Of a DNA stretch of 64,000 nucleotides, positions 9,504-18,182 are shown piece by piece. The notes beneath the pieces are model-generated. The model was given only the letters and a program-made list of their open reading frames with translations, was not told the origin of the DNA and ran no database searches. This stretch comes from JAHIYU01 sp964476155 (GTDB lineage: Bacteria; Krumholzibacteriota; Krumholzibacteriia; LZORAL124-64-63). Position 1 is the first letter of the stretch. The number at the start of each line of letters is the position of its first letter. The stretch spans positions 15,144 to 79,143 of the forward strand of contig CAYYYS010000011.1 in NCBI GenBank assembly GCA_964476155.1, read 5' to 3'. A program made the position numbers and the translations under genes.

Positions 9504-9611
9504 CCCGATCGGGTCTATTGTAGGGGGATTTTGGGAGATGTCAATAAAATTATCCCGAACGGGAAATAATTAATCGCTTGGTTAAATTGCTTGATGATGT
9601 TTACCGATCGG
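9504..9611. promoter_or_regulatory. Three phased palindromic operators upstream of hipBA
   Basis: Three copies of a short palindrome lie upstream of hipB: CCCGATCGGG at 9504-9513, CCCGAACGGG at 9554-9563, and CCGATCGG at 9604-9611 (extended to TACCGATCGGGAAA). Their centres are 50 and 49 bp apart. The first covers the predicted transcription start, the second lies about 10 bp upstream of the -35 box, and the third one spacing further. Extended context TATCCCGAWCGGGAWA is shared. This matches autoregulation by HipB dimers at several operators, as in E. coli (where the site is TATCCN8GGATA). Confidence 0.7.
9517..9544 (-). promoter_or_regulatory. Sigma-70-like promoter of hipBA
   Basis: Read on the minus strand, a perfect TTGACA (9544-9539) is followed after 16 bp by TACAAT (9522-9517), one mismatch from TATAAT. 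The inferred start of transcription falls near 9510, inside the first operator palindrome, and about 28 bp before the hipB start codon. The spacing and near-consensus boxes make this one of the clearest promoters in the window. Confidence 0.7.
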
Positions 9612-9702
9612 GAAATTTATAGCCAATTCAGACAGTACTTATCCACACCCGCGGCCCCCCAGGTGACCCCAAATATGATGTGGGATACGGTCTTGGTCAT
9701 AC

Positions 9703-10104
9703 TCACCCGCCCGTTATTGAAGTAATATCACCCTCACGCCAACAAATCCCAGCGCTGTCACAGGCTCGCGCAATCACGCTACGATAAGGCCCAACCAAAG
9801 GATCAACCCCCAAATCAACCGAGTAATAAACCAACTCGGTAACCCCCAAAGCCCGAAGCTGCCCCTCCACAACCAGCGCCAGACCACCCACCTCGTTGGC
9901 CACCAACAAGTGATCATACCAGGGGATAGGATCCCCAGCCCCGAGCAACCCATACTCACCCGACAGAATCAGAAACAGCTCACCGTCCGCCGCGGCCCGC
10001 GCCGCAACGTCGCGGATTCGCTGATCCAGATATCGCTCGATGGCCGGCAATTCCCCGGGATCGTCGCGCTTGTCAGCCGAGCAATAAGTGCAATGCGCGA
10101 TCAA
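9703..10104 (-). CDS. Small uncharacterised protein coupled to nitronate monooxygenase
   Basis: The 133-aa product starts MIAHCTYCSADKR and contains LILSGEYGLLG followed by IPWYDHLL, a pattern reminiscent of DUF6884/YaaA-like small proteins, where a phrase like SA-x-YGLL precedes a Y-D motif. I cannot assign a reaction. Its ATG overlaps the stop of the upstream nitronate monooxygenase by four bases (ATGA), so the two are translationally coupled. No signal peptide or membrane segment is visible; a CxxC (C5, C8) near the N-terminus could bind metal. The call as a real gene rests on the coupling and the ordered protein-like composition. Confidence 0.7.
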   Translation of the reverse strand: MIAHCTYCSADKRDDPGELPAIERYLDQRIRDVAARAAADGELFLILSGEYGLLGAGDPIPWYDHLLVANEVGGLALVVEGQLRALGVTELVYYSVDLGVDPLVGPYRSVIARACDSAGICWREGDITSITGG

Positions 10105-11078
10105 GCCAACGCCGCCGCGTATCGCCGCACGATCTCACCGGCCGGCAACACCTCGTCCACGCCGTCGACACTCTTGCTCGCCTGGAAGAATTCCAGGTAG
10201 GCCGAACCGCCCTGGGCCGCCCCCGGCAGGCGTGTCAGCGACTTCTTGAGGTACCACGCCCGCATCCAGTGCTTGGTGCGCGGATGTCGCAGCAGCCTCT
10301 TCGCCAGCCCGCTCGCCTTCAGCCCCAGCTTGCGCACGGCGGGGCTGTCGATCACGGACACGGGCACACCGGATATCTTCTCGGTCAGCACGATGTCCTC
10401 GGCGCGGGCCTCGACGATGGCTTGGCGATAATCCTCGTGGACGTCGCACTCCTCGGTGGCGATAAAGCGGGTGCCGCATTGGACGCCCGCGTAGCCCAGG
10501 TCGATGGCCTCGCGGAAGGCCTCCGGCGAACCGACCCCGCCGGCGCAGATCAGCGGCAGGCCCAGGTCGCTCATCTCTGCGATCAGGCGTTCCGCTGAGC
10601 GCCGCCCCGCGTGTCCGCCGGCGCTCGCGTTGACGCAGATCAGTCCGTCCACGTTCGCCTCGAGGGCCTTGCGCGCGAAGCCGAGCCCGGTCGTGTTGTG
10701 ATAGACCACGCCGCCGGCCGCGTGGATGCGGCCGGTCACCAGACGCGGATGTCCCAGCGCGGTCAGGAAGAAACGAACCCCTTCCTCCAACGCGATCTCG
10801 ATCCACTCGTCCATGCGGTCCTGGTAGCGGCGAAAGCTCTGCTCGATCAGCAGGTTCATGCCGATGGGCTTGTCGGTCAGCTCGCGGATGCGGCGCAGTC
10901 CCGCGCGCAATTCGTAACCGCAGATCGAGGTCAGGGTCATGGGTTGCACCATGCCCAGGCCGCCGGCCTCGCTCACGGCCGCGACCAGTTCGGGATTGCT
11001 GCACGGGAACATGGGGCCGCAGATCAGCGGCACGTCGATCCCGACGTGTTCGGTGAAGGCTGTCGTGTATGTACTCAT
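10101..11078 (-). CDS. Nitronate monooxygenase (2-nitropropane dioxygenase family)
   Basis: A 325-aa FMN-dependent TIM-barrel enzyme. It begins in the family style with GIDVPLICGPMF. It contains the segment GHPRLVTGRIHAAGG, the conserved NASAGGHAG glycine/histidine loop in the active site, the phosphate-binding LICAGGVGSPEAF, and GVQCGTRFIATEE. These enzymes oxidise propionate-3-nitronate or related alkyl nitronates, probably for detoxification, although many family members have other unknown substrates or act as enoyl reductases. I use the ATG at 11078; another in-frame ATG exists at 11105. No strong Shine-Dalgarno is visible for either. The gene is divergent from the DUF4230-like gene and coupled to the small gene downstream. 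Confidence 0.9.
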   Translation of the reverse strand: MSTYTTAFTEHVGIDVPLICGPMFPCSNPELVAAVSEAGGLGMVQPMTLTSICGYELRAGLRRIRELTDKPIGMNLLIEQSFRRYQDRMDEWIEIALEEGVRFFLTALGHPRLVTGRIHAAGGVVYHNTTGLGFARKALEANVDGLICVNASAGGHAGRRSAERLIAEMSDLGLPLICAGGVGSPEAFREAIDLGYAGVQCGTRFIATEECDVHEDYRQAIVEARAEDIVLTEKISGVPVSVIDSPAVRKLGLKASGLAKRLLRHPRTKHWMRAWYLKKSLTRLPGAAQGGSAYLEFFQASKSVDGVDEVLPAGEIVRRYAAALA

Positions 11079-11176
11079 GGTTGGATGATAAGGCAAAGGC
11101 GCCACCGATACCAGTGTCTCTGGTCAGGCCCAGGAGAGCATGTTAGATTGACGCGGGATTCCAGAGGAGAGAACCG

Positions 11177-11926
11177 ATGCAAAACATCATGACCGGCGTA
11201 TTGATCGGCCTCGGCGTGGCCGTCCTGATGACGCTGACCTGGCGCTTGGCGCGTCGCGGCCGCGGCAAGTCGCGCAAGCCCGCCGCGCCTACCATCGAAA
11301 GCTTCGTGACCAGCATGCGGGCCGTCGGCGAGCTGAGCGTCTTTCGTATCATGACCAAGGAAGTGATCACCGCCAGCGAGCACTGGTTCGGGGAGTTCGG
11401 CAAGAAGTACCTGAACTGGTTGCTGTCGGAGCAGCGGATCACCCTGGTCATGGAGTTCGACGTGGACTTTCGCTACGACCTGAACGATCCGGCCTGCAAG
11501 GTCGACCGCACCGGCCCCGACAGCTGCCGGATCACCCTGCCGCCCTGTCGGCACGAGGTCTTCCTGCGCGACATGCGCATCCACAGCGAGGACAAGCCCG
11601 AGCTGCTGCCCTGGCTGATGCCCGACCTGGTGGGACGGTTCTTCACCGGCGGCTTCAGCGTCGACGCCAAGAACCAGCTCATTTCCGAAACGCGCCAGGA
11701 GTCACGACGCTTCGCCGCCGAACTGGTGCGCAAGGTGGAGACGGAGGCCCAGAACTCGGCGATCCGCACCCTGTCCACGCTCACCCAGGGACTGGGACAG
11801 CTCCAGGTGGAGTTTGTGTTCACGCCGTCGTCGGAGTTCAAGGCGACCGTCGACAGCAGCCGGCTCGAGGAGCGGCTGCAGATCGCCGTCGACGCCACCG
11901 ATCCCGCGGCGGGGCGCTGGGATTGA
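11177..11926 (+). CDS. DUF4230-like membrane-anchored protein
   Basis: The 249-aa protein has one N-terminal membrane segment (residues 4-22, MTGVLIGLGVAVLMTLTW), then a basic cytoplasmic-type stretch RRGRGKSRK, then a soluble domain. The soluble part begins SFVTSMRAVGELSVFRIMTK and continues with a beta-rich region (LVMEFDVDFRYDL) like DUF4230 proteins, ending in helical segments. DUF4230 function is unknown. GGAGAG precedes the ATG at 11177. It lies 60 bp upstream of the soluble histidine kinase and may be the first gene of the long signalling/transport train. The DUF assignment is from the pattern and is moderate; the gene itself is convincing. Confidence 0.75.
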   Translation: MQNIMTGVLIGLGVAVLMTLTWRLARRGRGKSRKPAAPTIESFVTSMRAVGELSVFRIMTKEVITASEHWFGEFGKKYLNWLLSEQRITLVMEFDVDFRYDLNDPACKVDRTGPDSCRITLPPCRHEVFLRDMRIHSEDKPELLPWLMPDLVGRFFTGGFSVDAKNQLISETRQESRRFAAELVRKVETEAQNSAIRTLSTLTQGLGQLQVEFVFTPSSEFKATVDSSRLEERLQIAVDATDPAAGRWD

Positions 11927-11986
11927 GGCCGATCACCCCCCGATAACGTATCTTGAGGGCGGCCCGCAGCCCGAGAGGCATAGACG

Positions 11987-12805
11987 ATGGATCATCGAGA
12001 ACTGCCCGATATCGAACACGTCGCCAAGCACGACATGATGGCCGCCCTGGGCATGCTGGCCGCCGGCCTGGCCCATGAGATCAGCACGCCCCTGGGCGCG
12101 GTTCGCTGCTCCGGTTCGACCCTGAAGTCGGCCCACGAGAAGTTGCGCGCGCTGGTGGACGAGAAGGCGCCCGAACTGGCGGGCGACGAGGAGTACGTTC
12201 GGCTGAGCGGCCTGCTGGCCGAAGGCGACCGCATCCTGTCGACGTCGGCCGAGCGCATCCTGATGCTCATCGGGCAGCTGCGGAAGTTCATGCAGCGCGA
12301 AAGCGCCGATCCCGAACCCTACGACCTCGCCGCGCTCGTCGACGGCGTCCTGTTGGTGCTCGATCACGAATTCAAGCATCGCGTTGTCGTCACCTGCGAT
12401 TGTGACGGGATGCCCGAACTGCGGGGCTTCCCCGCGCCCGTCAGCCAGATCCTGCTCAACCTGCTGCTCAACGCCGCCCAGGCCATTCCGGAACAGGGCA
12501 CGATCGACGTGACGGCGCGCGTCGATGGCGACAGGGCCGTGATCCAGGTTCGTGACGACGGCCCCGGCGTACCGGCCGATATCCGCGACGAGATCTTCAG
12601 CTTCGGCTTTACGACCAAGAGCGAGACCGGCGGCACGGGCTTCGGCCTGGCTCTCTCGCGCCACATGGCCGGCAAGCTCGACGGGACGCTCGAATTGGAG
12701 ACGCCCCCCGAAGGCGGCACACTCTTCACGTTGCGCTTTCCCCTGGTCCTCACGGAGAAAAAGGGCAGCGGCTGCACGAACGACTGCTGCGATAACGAAG
12801 CATGA
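11987..12805 (+). CDS. Soluble sensor histidine kinase without input domain
   Basis: A 272-aa kinase with no membrane segment or PAS domain. A short N-terminal helix leads into the dimerisation/phosphoacceptor helix with GLAHEISTPLGAV, placing the phosphorylated histidine at H30. The ATPase domain shows the N box (ILLNLLLNAAQAI), G1 (VRDDGPGVPADI), F box (FSFGFTTK) and G2 (GGTGFGLALS). The tail CTNDCCDNE has three cysteines and could bind metal. The stop codon overlaps the start of the ATP/ADP-translocase-like gene by four bases. A receiver-only regulator encoded two genes downstream is the natural partner. Since it has no sensor region, input must come from another protein in the operon, which is inference. 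Confidence 0.9.
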   Translation: MDHRELPDIEHVAKHDMMAALGMLAAGLAHEISTPLGAVRCSGSTLKSAHEKLRALVDEKAPELAGDEEYVRLSGLLAEGDRILSTSAERILMLIGQLRKFMQRESADPEPYDLAALVDGVLLVLDHEFKHRVVVTCDCDGMPELRGFPAPVSQILLNLLLNAAQAIPEQGTIDVTARVDGDRAVIQVRDDGPGVPADIRDEIFSFGFTTKSETGGTGFGLALSRHMAGKLDGTLELETPPEGGTLFTLRFPLVLTEKKGSGCTNDCCDNEA

Positions 12806-15552
12806 AACGCCGTCTGGCAGCCTGGCTCGGTCTGCGCCCAGGCGAGGCGGCCGTCGTCGTCCTGATGGCCGGCAGCTATTTCCTCCTGCTGGTATCCCAC
12901 TACTTCCTCAAGCCGGCCCGCGATGCGCTCTTCCTCACCGAAGCCAGCCCAGCGCAACTACCCCTGGTGTTCATGGCGTCGGCGCTGTTGGCCGCACCCG
13001 CCACCATCCTCTACGCCCGCGCCGGTCGCCGCCTGTCGCTGGACAAGTTGGCCGCGGCGACCGTGATCGTCCTGGCCGTCTCGCTGGGAGTGATGCGCGG
13101 GTTGCTGGATCTGGATCAGGTATGGGTCTTCTACCTGTTCTATGCCTGGGTCGGTATTTTCGGGGTGTTGGCGACGGCGCAATTCTGGCTCGTGGCCAAC
13201 ACGCTTTTCGATGCCGTGCAGGCCCGCCGCATTTTTCCCGCGCTGGGTGTGGCCGGCATCCTCGGTGCGGTGACCGGAGGGGTGGCGACCGGACAGGCTG
13301 TGGAACAACTGGGGATCGCCACCAAGGACCTGCCCCTGATCGCCCTGGGGTTGCTGCTGACCAGCGGTGTCCTGCTGATCCTGGCCTGGCCGCGTCGGTC
13401 CGTTCATGAGACTGCCCGCGATCTGCGCGCACGTACGCGTCACCAGGGATCGCAGGCTCCCGGCGAGGGATTGCGACTGGTGCTGCGCTCGCGTCACCTG
13501 ACCCTGATGGTGGGTCTGATCGCCGTATCGGTGATGGTTACTGCGTTTGTCGACTACCAGTTCAAGACGGTCACCTTCGCCTCACTGAACGACACATCAG
13601 ACCTGACGTCTTTTTTGGGCCGCTTCTACGCCCTGGTTAGTCTGTTGTCGTTGTTCATACAGCTCCTGCTGACCAACCGTCTGTTGCGTTGGCTGGGGGC
13701 GGTGGGCGCCATGCTCGTCCTGCCGATCCTGCTGGCCCTGGGCTCGGCCGCCATGCTGGCCGGACCCGCCCTGGCCGTGGGGCTGTTGCTGCGCGGCAGC
13801 GACCTGGCCCTGAAGCACTCCCTGGACAAGACCGGTCGCGAGCTGCTCTACCTGCCGGTGCCCCAGGCGCTCAAGCAACGTACCAAGGTGGCCATCGACC
13901 TGATCGTGGACCGGTGGGGCCGCGGCTTCGCGGGACTGTTGTTGCTGGGGCTGACCGCGGGCATCGGCTTGTCCGTGCGTGGACTCGGCGTGGTCGTGGC
14001 GGTGCTGGCTGTGACGTGGATCGTGCTGCTGGTGGCCATGCGCGGTACGTATCGCGACGCCTTCCGCGACGCCATCGCGCGTCGCAGCCTCGACGCCGCC
14101 GACCTGCGGGCCGGCATTGGCGACGCGGCCACCGCCGACTCGGTCATGACCTCGCTCACCGGCGGTAACGAACGTCAGATCCTCTATGCCCTGGGCCTCG
14201 CGCCGGCCCTGAAGGACATCGATGCGGCGGCGGCGATCACCGCGTTGTTGGGCCACCAGAACGCGGCCGTAAGGCGCGGTGCATTGGTAGCCCTGTCCGA
14301 TATCTCGCCCGCCGTCGTGACCATGGCTCGTGAGTTACTCGGGGACCCGGACCTGGACGTGCGCCGTGAAGCCGTCGGCGTGATGGCTGCCGCGGCCGGC
14401 CCTGATCGTCCAGCCATCCTGCGCACGTTGTTGGACGGGCCAGCACCAGGCCGTAACGCGGCTCTGGCCTGGATCGCCGAAGGTAGCGACACCGCCGACC
14501 TTATCCTGCTGGACGAGTCCCTCGGCCGCGCCATCCTGGCCGAAAATGGCAGCGACGGCATCGAGGGTCGGCGAGCCCTGGCCGCGGTTCTGCGCCACGC
14601 CGAGCGTCCCTTCTGTCGAGAACTGCTGGGCGAATTGCTCGACGACCCCGAGCGGTCGGTGGTCCGCGAGGCCGTGCGCAGCCTGGGTGCGATCCGGGAC
14701 ATGCGGCGCCTGCCCTGGCTGGTGGATCGTCTGGCGACGCGTGGATTGCGCGACGTGGTCCGCAACGCCCTGCGCGGTTACGGCCCCGACGCCCTGCTCG
14801 CCCTGAGCGACGTGATCGGCGACACGCAACGGCCCCCGCTGGTTCGTCGCCTGGCCGCCCGCGTCCTCGGCGGCATTCCGCGTGCCGAGACGGCGGCCGT
14901 CCTGCTGGAGCACGCACCTGACGCCGGATCGCTGCTGCGCGACGAGATCCTCGGCCAGCTCTTGCGTCTGCGCCTGGCCGATCGACACCTGAAGATGGAT
15001 CGCGAGGCGGTCGACGCCTTGTTGCGGACCGAAGCCAAGTGCTACTATGCCCTCTTCCAGACCCGCCGTCTGGTGGCGCGCGATCCGGAGGGGGACGCGG
15101 CGCGTCTGCTGCTGCGCGCGCTGGACGAACGGCTGCGCCAGCAGATCGACAACGTTTTCGCCCTGCTGTCGCTTGTGCATTCGCCGCAGGAAGTGCAGGA
15201 CGCTTGTCGCGGTGTCCAGACCGGCCGCCGCACGCTGCGCGCCAACGCCGTAACGTACATGGCGCAGATCCTGTCGCCACGGCAGCGGGCCGGGCTGTTG
15301 CCCATGATCGAAGAGGAATCGGATCTGGTGGTGTGGAACGCGGGGCGCGACCATTTCGATATCGCCCTGCGCAACCTGGACGACGCCCTGGAGTACTTGA
15401 TCGGCAGCCGTGACCCCTGGCTGCGTTGTTGTACCGTATACTATGGTGCCGGCGTGGACTCGGCGCGGGCAAGGGATCTTGTGACCGGCGCCGCGAACGA
15501 CCCGTCGCCCGTGGTTCGTGAAACCGTGGAACTGGTGGAGGCCGCGACATAA
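12802..15552 (+). CDS. ATP/ADP-translocase-like (NTT/Tlc) carrier fused to HEAT repeats
   Basis: A 916-aa fusion. Residues 1-425 hold about 12 hydrophobic segments and the NTT-family signature near the N-terminus (YFLLLVSHYFLKPARDALFL), then FMASALLAAPATILYARAGR. NTT proteins exchange ATP for ADP or import nucleotides; outside intracellular parasites and plastids such proteins often carry extra domains and their substrate is untested. Residues 450-915 form a helical HEAT-like array (units such as VRRGALVALSDISPAV and VVREAVRSLGAIRDM). The ATG overlaps the kinase stop by four bases and the stop overlaps the next ATG by one base, so translation is coupled through the operon. The carrier is probably an inner-membrane protein with a cytoplasmic scaffold domain. 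Confidence 0.88.
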   Translation: MKRRLAAWLGLRPGEAAVVVLMAGSYFLLLVSHYFLKPARDALFLTEASPAQLPLVFMASALLAAPATILYARAGRRLSLDKLAAATVIVLAVSLGVMRGLLDLDQVWVFYLFYAWVGIFGVLATAQFWLVANTLFDAVQARRIFPALGVAGILGAVTGGVATGQAVEQLGIATKDLPLIALGLLLTSGVLLILAWPRRSVHETARDLRARTRHQGSQAPGEGLRLVLRSRHLTLMVGLIAVSVMVTAFVDYQFKTVTFASLNDTSDLTSFLGRFYALVSLLSLFIQLLLTNRLLRWLGAVGAMLVLPILLALGSAAMLAGPALAVGLLLRGSDLALKHSLDKTGRELLYLPVPQALKQRTKVAIDLIVDRWGRGFAGLLLLGLTAGIGLSVRGLGVVVAVLAVTWIVLLVAMRGTYRDAFRDAIARRSLDAADLRAGIGDAATADSVMTSLTGGNERQILYALGLAPALKDIDAAAAITALLGHQNAAVRRGALVALSDISPAVVTMARELLGDPDLDVRREAVGVMAAAAGPDRPAILRTLLDGPAPGRNAALAWIAEGSDTADLILLDESLGRAILAENGSDGIEGRRALAAVLRHAERPFCRELLGELLDDPERSVVREAVRSLGAIRDMRRLPWLVDRLATRGLRDVVRNALRGYGPDALLALSDVIGDTQRPPLVRRLAARVLGGIPRAETAAVLLEHAPDAGSLLRDEILGQLLRLRLADRHLKMDREAVDALLRTEAKCYYALFQTRRLVARDPEGDAARLLLRALDERLRQQIDNVFALLSLVHSPQEVQDACRGVQTGRRTLRANAVTYMAQILSPRQRAGLLPMIEEESDLVVWNAGRDHFDIALRNLDDALEYLIGSRDPWLRCCTVYYGAGVDSARARDLVTGAANDPSPVVRETVELVEAAT

Positions 15553-15998
15553 TGCGCACCGTGATCGAGAAAGTGATCCTGTTGCAGGACGTGGACGTCT
15601 TCGCCGACGTGCCCACCGAGAACCTGGCCGTGTTGGCGGCCATCGCCGACGAGGTGTCCCTGCTCGACGGCGACGTGCTCTACCGTGAGGCGGATCCAGC
15701 CGACGCCCTCTACCTGGTGCTCGACGGCCGCGTGCGCCTGCGCCAGGGCGATCGCTCCATCAGCGAGGCGGGCCCCGGCGAGGCCTTCGGCACCTGGGCG
15801 CTCTTTGACGAGGAGCCGCGCCTGGTCACCGCGGAAACCCTCGCCGACACGACCCTGCTGCGCATCGACCGTGACGATTTCGTGGACCTGATGGCCGACC
15901 ACGTGCAGATCGCCCAGGGCGTGATCAAGGCCGTCGCGCGCCGTCTGCGCGGGCTCGCCGCCGCCGGTGCCGACCGAACCCCCGAGAAGGAAGTCTGA
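15552..15998 (+). CDS. Stand-alone cyclic-nucleotide-binding-fold protein
   Basis: A 148-aa Crp-type beta-roll with no DNA-binding domain. The fold is marked by LLQDVDVFADV (10-20), DALYLVLDGRVRL (51-63), the turn GEAFGTWALFDEEPR (76-90) and LLRIDRDDF. In cAMP receptors the phosphate-binding cassette reads FGE-x-AL...R-x-A; here T81 replaces the ribose-contacting glutamate while R90 is kept, so binding of a classical cyclic nucleotide is doubtful. The gene is joined head to tail by single-base overlaps (taATG and tgATG) to the NTT carrier and the response regulator. In many bacteria NTT-HEAT proteins have such a domain attached or adjacent, which suggests a regulatory subunit of the carrier. 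Confidence 0.88.
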   Translation: MRTVIEKVILLQDVDVFADVPTENLAVLAAIADEVSLLDGDVLYREADPADALYLVLDGRVRLRQGDRSISEAGPGEAFGTWALFDEEPRLVTAETLADTTLLRIDRDDFVDLMADHVQIAQGVIKAVARRLRGLAAAGADRTPEKEV

Positions 15999-16480
15999 TG
16001 TCCGAGAACGCACACAAGCCGGTAGTGGTGATCGTGGACGACGAGGAGATGGTCCTGTCCAGCCTCTCGGCGTTTCTGAGACTCGAGACCGACTACCGGG
16101 TCGAGACATTTCTCGCTCCCCGCGATGCCCTGGTGTTCGGCCGCGACAACGACGTGGACATCGTCGTGTCCGACTACCTGATGCCCGAGATGTCCGGCAT
16201 CGCGTTCCTCAAGTCGTTCCGCGAAATCCACGCCCACGCGCCACGCATCCTGCTGACCGGCTATGCCGACAAGGAAAACGCCATCAAGGCCATCAACGAG
16301 GTGGGTCTCTTCCAGTACATCGAAAAGCCGTGGGACAACAGCCACCTGCTGCTGGTGCTGCGCAACGGCATCGAGCGCATGAGCCTGTTGCGCGCCCTGG
16401 AGGAGAAGATTACCGAGATCGACGCCGCCTACGGAAAATTGCAGGGACTGCAGACCGACATCCTCAAGACCTTTATCTAG
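15998..16480 (+). CDS. Receiver-only response regulator
   Basis: A 160-aa CheY-like receiver with intact chemistry: acidic pair D14-D15 (VIVDDEE), phosphoacceptor D59 (IVVSDYLMPEMSG), switch threonine T87 (LLTGYAD) and lysine K110 in YIEKPW. The KPW ending of beta5 resembles receivers of RpfG-like regulators. Residues 125-160 form a coiled coil (LRALEEKITEIDAAYGKLQG) with no output domain. It should act by protein contact, perhaps on a kinase or the carrier. It overlaps the preceding gene by one base and is the only regulator between two histidine kinases of the same gene train, so it may receive phosphate from both. Confidence 0.92.
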   Translation: MSENAHKPVVVIVDDEEMVLSSLSAFLRLETDYRVETFLAPRDALVFGRDNDVDIVVSDYLMPEMSGIAFLKSFREIHAHAPRILLTGYADKENAIKAINEVGLFQYIEKPWDNSHLLLVLRNGIERMSLLRALEEKITEIDAAYGKLQGLQTDILKTFI

Positions 16481-16488
16481 GAGTGGAG

Positions 16489-17735
16489 ATGGGCAAAATC
16501 GTAAAACTCGTCGTGATCCTCAGCCTGCTCCTGCTGGCCGCTCCGGCTTCGGCCCAGATCGAGGATCTCTACATCCGCGGTTTCGTCAGCCAGGGCTGGC
16601 TCAACTCGCGCGACGTGAACTACCTGGTCGACGATTCGCGCGACGGCAGCGCCGAATTCCACGAGGCCGCGGTCAGCATTCAGGCCCGGCCGGAGGAAAA
16701 ACTGCGCGTGGGTCTTCAGTTCCTGGCCCGCGACTTCGGCGAGGTCGGCAACAACAATGTGTGGTGATCGACTGGGCCTACGCCGACTACCACTACTGCG
16801 ACTACACCGGCTTCCGCTTCGGCAAGTTCAAGACCCTGCAGGGTCTCCATGGACAAGGTCGCGACGTGGACATGCTGCGTCCCACGGTCCTGTTGCCCCA
16901 GGCCGTCTACAACGAGGAGCATCGCGACTTCATCGTGGGCATGGAGGGCGCCGGGATCTACGGCAACATCCCCCTGGACGACGGCGGTCACCTGGATTAC
17001 GAGATCTACGCCGGCACCCTCAACGTCCCCGACGCGGACAATGGTTTTTGGGACGACATCTGGGTGCAGCAGGGCAAGATGAGCGAGTTGAACCCGCCAT
17101 CGGGCACCACCTACGAGTTCCTGGGCGTCGACGACTCCGATGTCAAGTTCGACTGGGTCTGGGGCGGCGGCCTGCAGTGGCAGAGCCCCGTCGACGGCAT
17201 CCGCCTGGGCGCCACGTTCTTCAAGGCCAAGTTCGACATGTCCTCGCTGTTGCAGTTCGCCGTGACCGAGGACGGCGAGACCCGTTTCATCGGCAGTCCG
17301 GTATCTTTCGATGGCGACCTGGGCCGCATATTGACCCTGTCGGGCGAGTACACGCGCGGCCCGCTGACCTTCACGCTGGAATACTCCCAGGAGCGCCTGA
17401 ATGCCGTCACCTCGGAAGGCTGGTACGGACAGCTCTCGTGGCAGGCCGCACGCAAGCTGGCGATCACCACCTACTACTCGGAATTTTTTAATGATCGCAA
17501 GGACCAGGACGGTCGCTTCATGGTCGACATCGGTCTGCGCGATTTCTTCGCCTGGCAAAAGGACCACTGCCTCGCGCTGCGCTACGACGTGACCGATCAC
17601 TGGCTCTGCAAACTCGAACACCATTTGGTCGACGGCATGGGCCTGACCAACCTGTCCCGCAACGATCTGGACGATCCGATCGCCATGCGCCGCTGGTGGC
17701 AGTACACGGCGGCCAAGGCCACATTCTATTTCTAG
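16489..17735 (+). pseudogene. Outer-membrane porin-like protein, interrupted by a frameshift
   Basis: The ATG at 16489 follows GGAG and opens a frame with a clear signal peptide (LVVILSLLLLAAPASAQ). Beta-barrel sequence then runs to NNNVW and a TGA at 16765-16767. The continuation, starting VIDWAYADYHYCDYTGFRFG, is open in another frame from about 16761 to the TAG at 17735 and ends in aromatic KATFYF, a typical barrel C-terminus. Joined, the product would be about 415 aa. The break is in a gtgtggtg run, so one lost base or a duplicated gt would explain it; a sequencing error is as likely as real decay. Position between the regulator and the PstS-like gene suggests an outer-membrane channel for the operon's substrate. 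Confidence 0.8.
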
Positions 17736-17747
17736 GGGGGAGGGGAC

Positions 17748-18182
17748 ATGCTCAAGCGAATCGTGCCGGGCGTCCTGCTCCTGGTGATCTGTCTGGCAGC
17801 CGCGTCGGCGATTGCGGACGACCATGCGCGCGTGAAGATGATCGCCCATCCCGACGTGCCGGACGTCACCTGCAGCGAGAAGAACGCCCAACGCATCTTC
17901 CTGGGCAAGAAGACGCGATGGGAAGGCGGCGTGCGCATCGTGCCGGTCATGCTCAGTGAGGGCGATGTCCATGAAGAGTTCGTAGAGGACCTGCTGGACC
18001 GATCCGTCGCCAAGTTCGAGATCTACTGGAAACAGGCCGTCTTCACCGGCAAGGGCATACCGCCGCGCACCTTCGACAGCGAGAGCGCGTTGATGACGTA
18101 CGTGGCCGAGACGCCGGGCGCCGTGGGCTATGTGTCGCGAGACGTGTCTCTGCACGGCGTGAAGGAGTTGGTCTGCCAGTGA
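17748..18182 (+). CDS. Small PstS-like periplasmic substrate-binding-domain protein
   Basis: The 144-aa product has a signal peptide (IVPGVLLLVICLAAASAIA) and a single alpha/beta lobe resembling part of phosphate-binding PstS: IFLGKKTRWEGGVRIVPVM, then FEIYWKQAVFTGKGIPPRTF, ending with TPGAVGYVSRD. Small versions of this kind occur in many genomes separate from pst operons. Full PstS is more than twice this length, so it may bind ligand as a dimer or act as a sensor. GGGGAGGGG precedes the ATG. The gene overlaps the start of the membrane kinase by four bases (GTGA), which suggests that it is the periplasmic ligand-binding input to that kinase; the ligand (phosphate or nucleotide) is inference. 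Confidence 0.85.
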   Translation: MLKRIVPGVLLLVICLAAASAIADDHARVKMIAHPDVPDVTCSEKNAQRIFLGKKTRWEGGVRIVPVMLSEGDVHEEFVEDLLDRSVAKFEIYWKQAVFTGKGIPPRTFDSESALMTYVAETPGAVGYVSRDVSLHGVKELVCQ

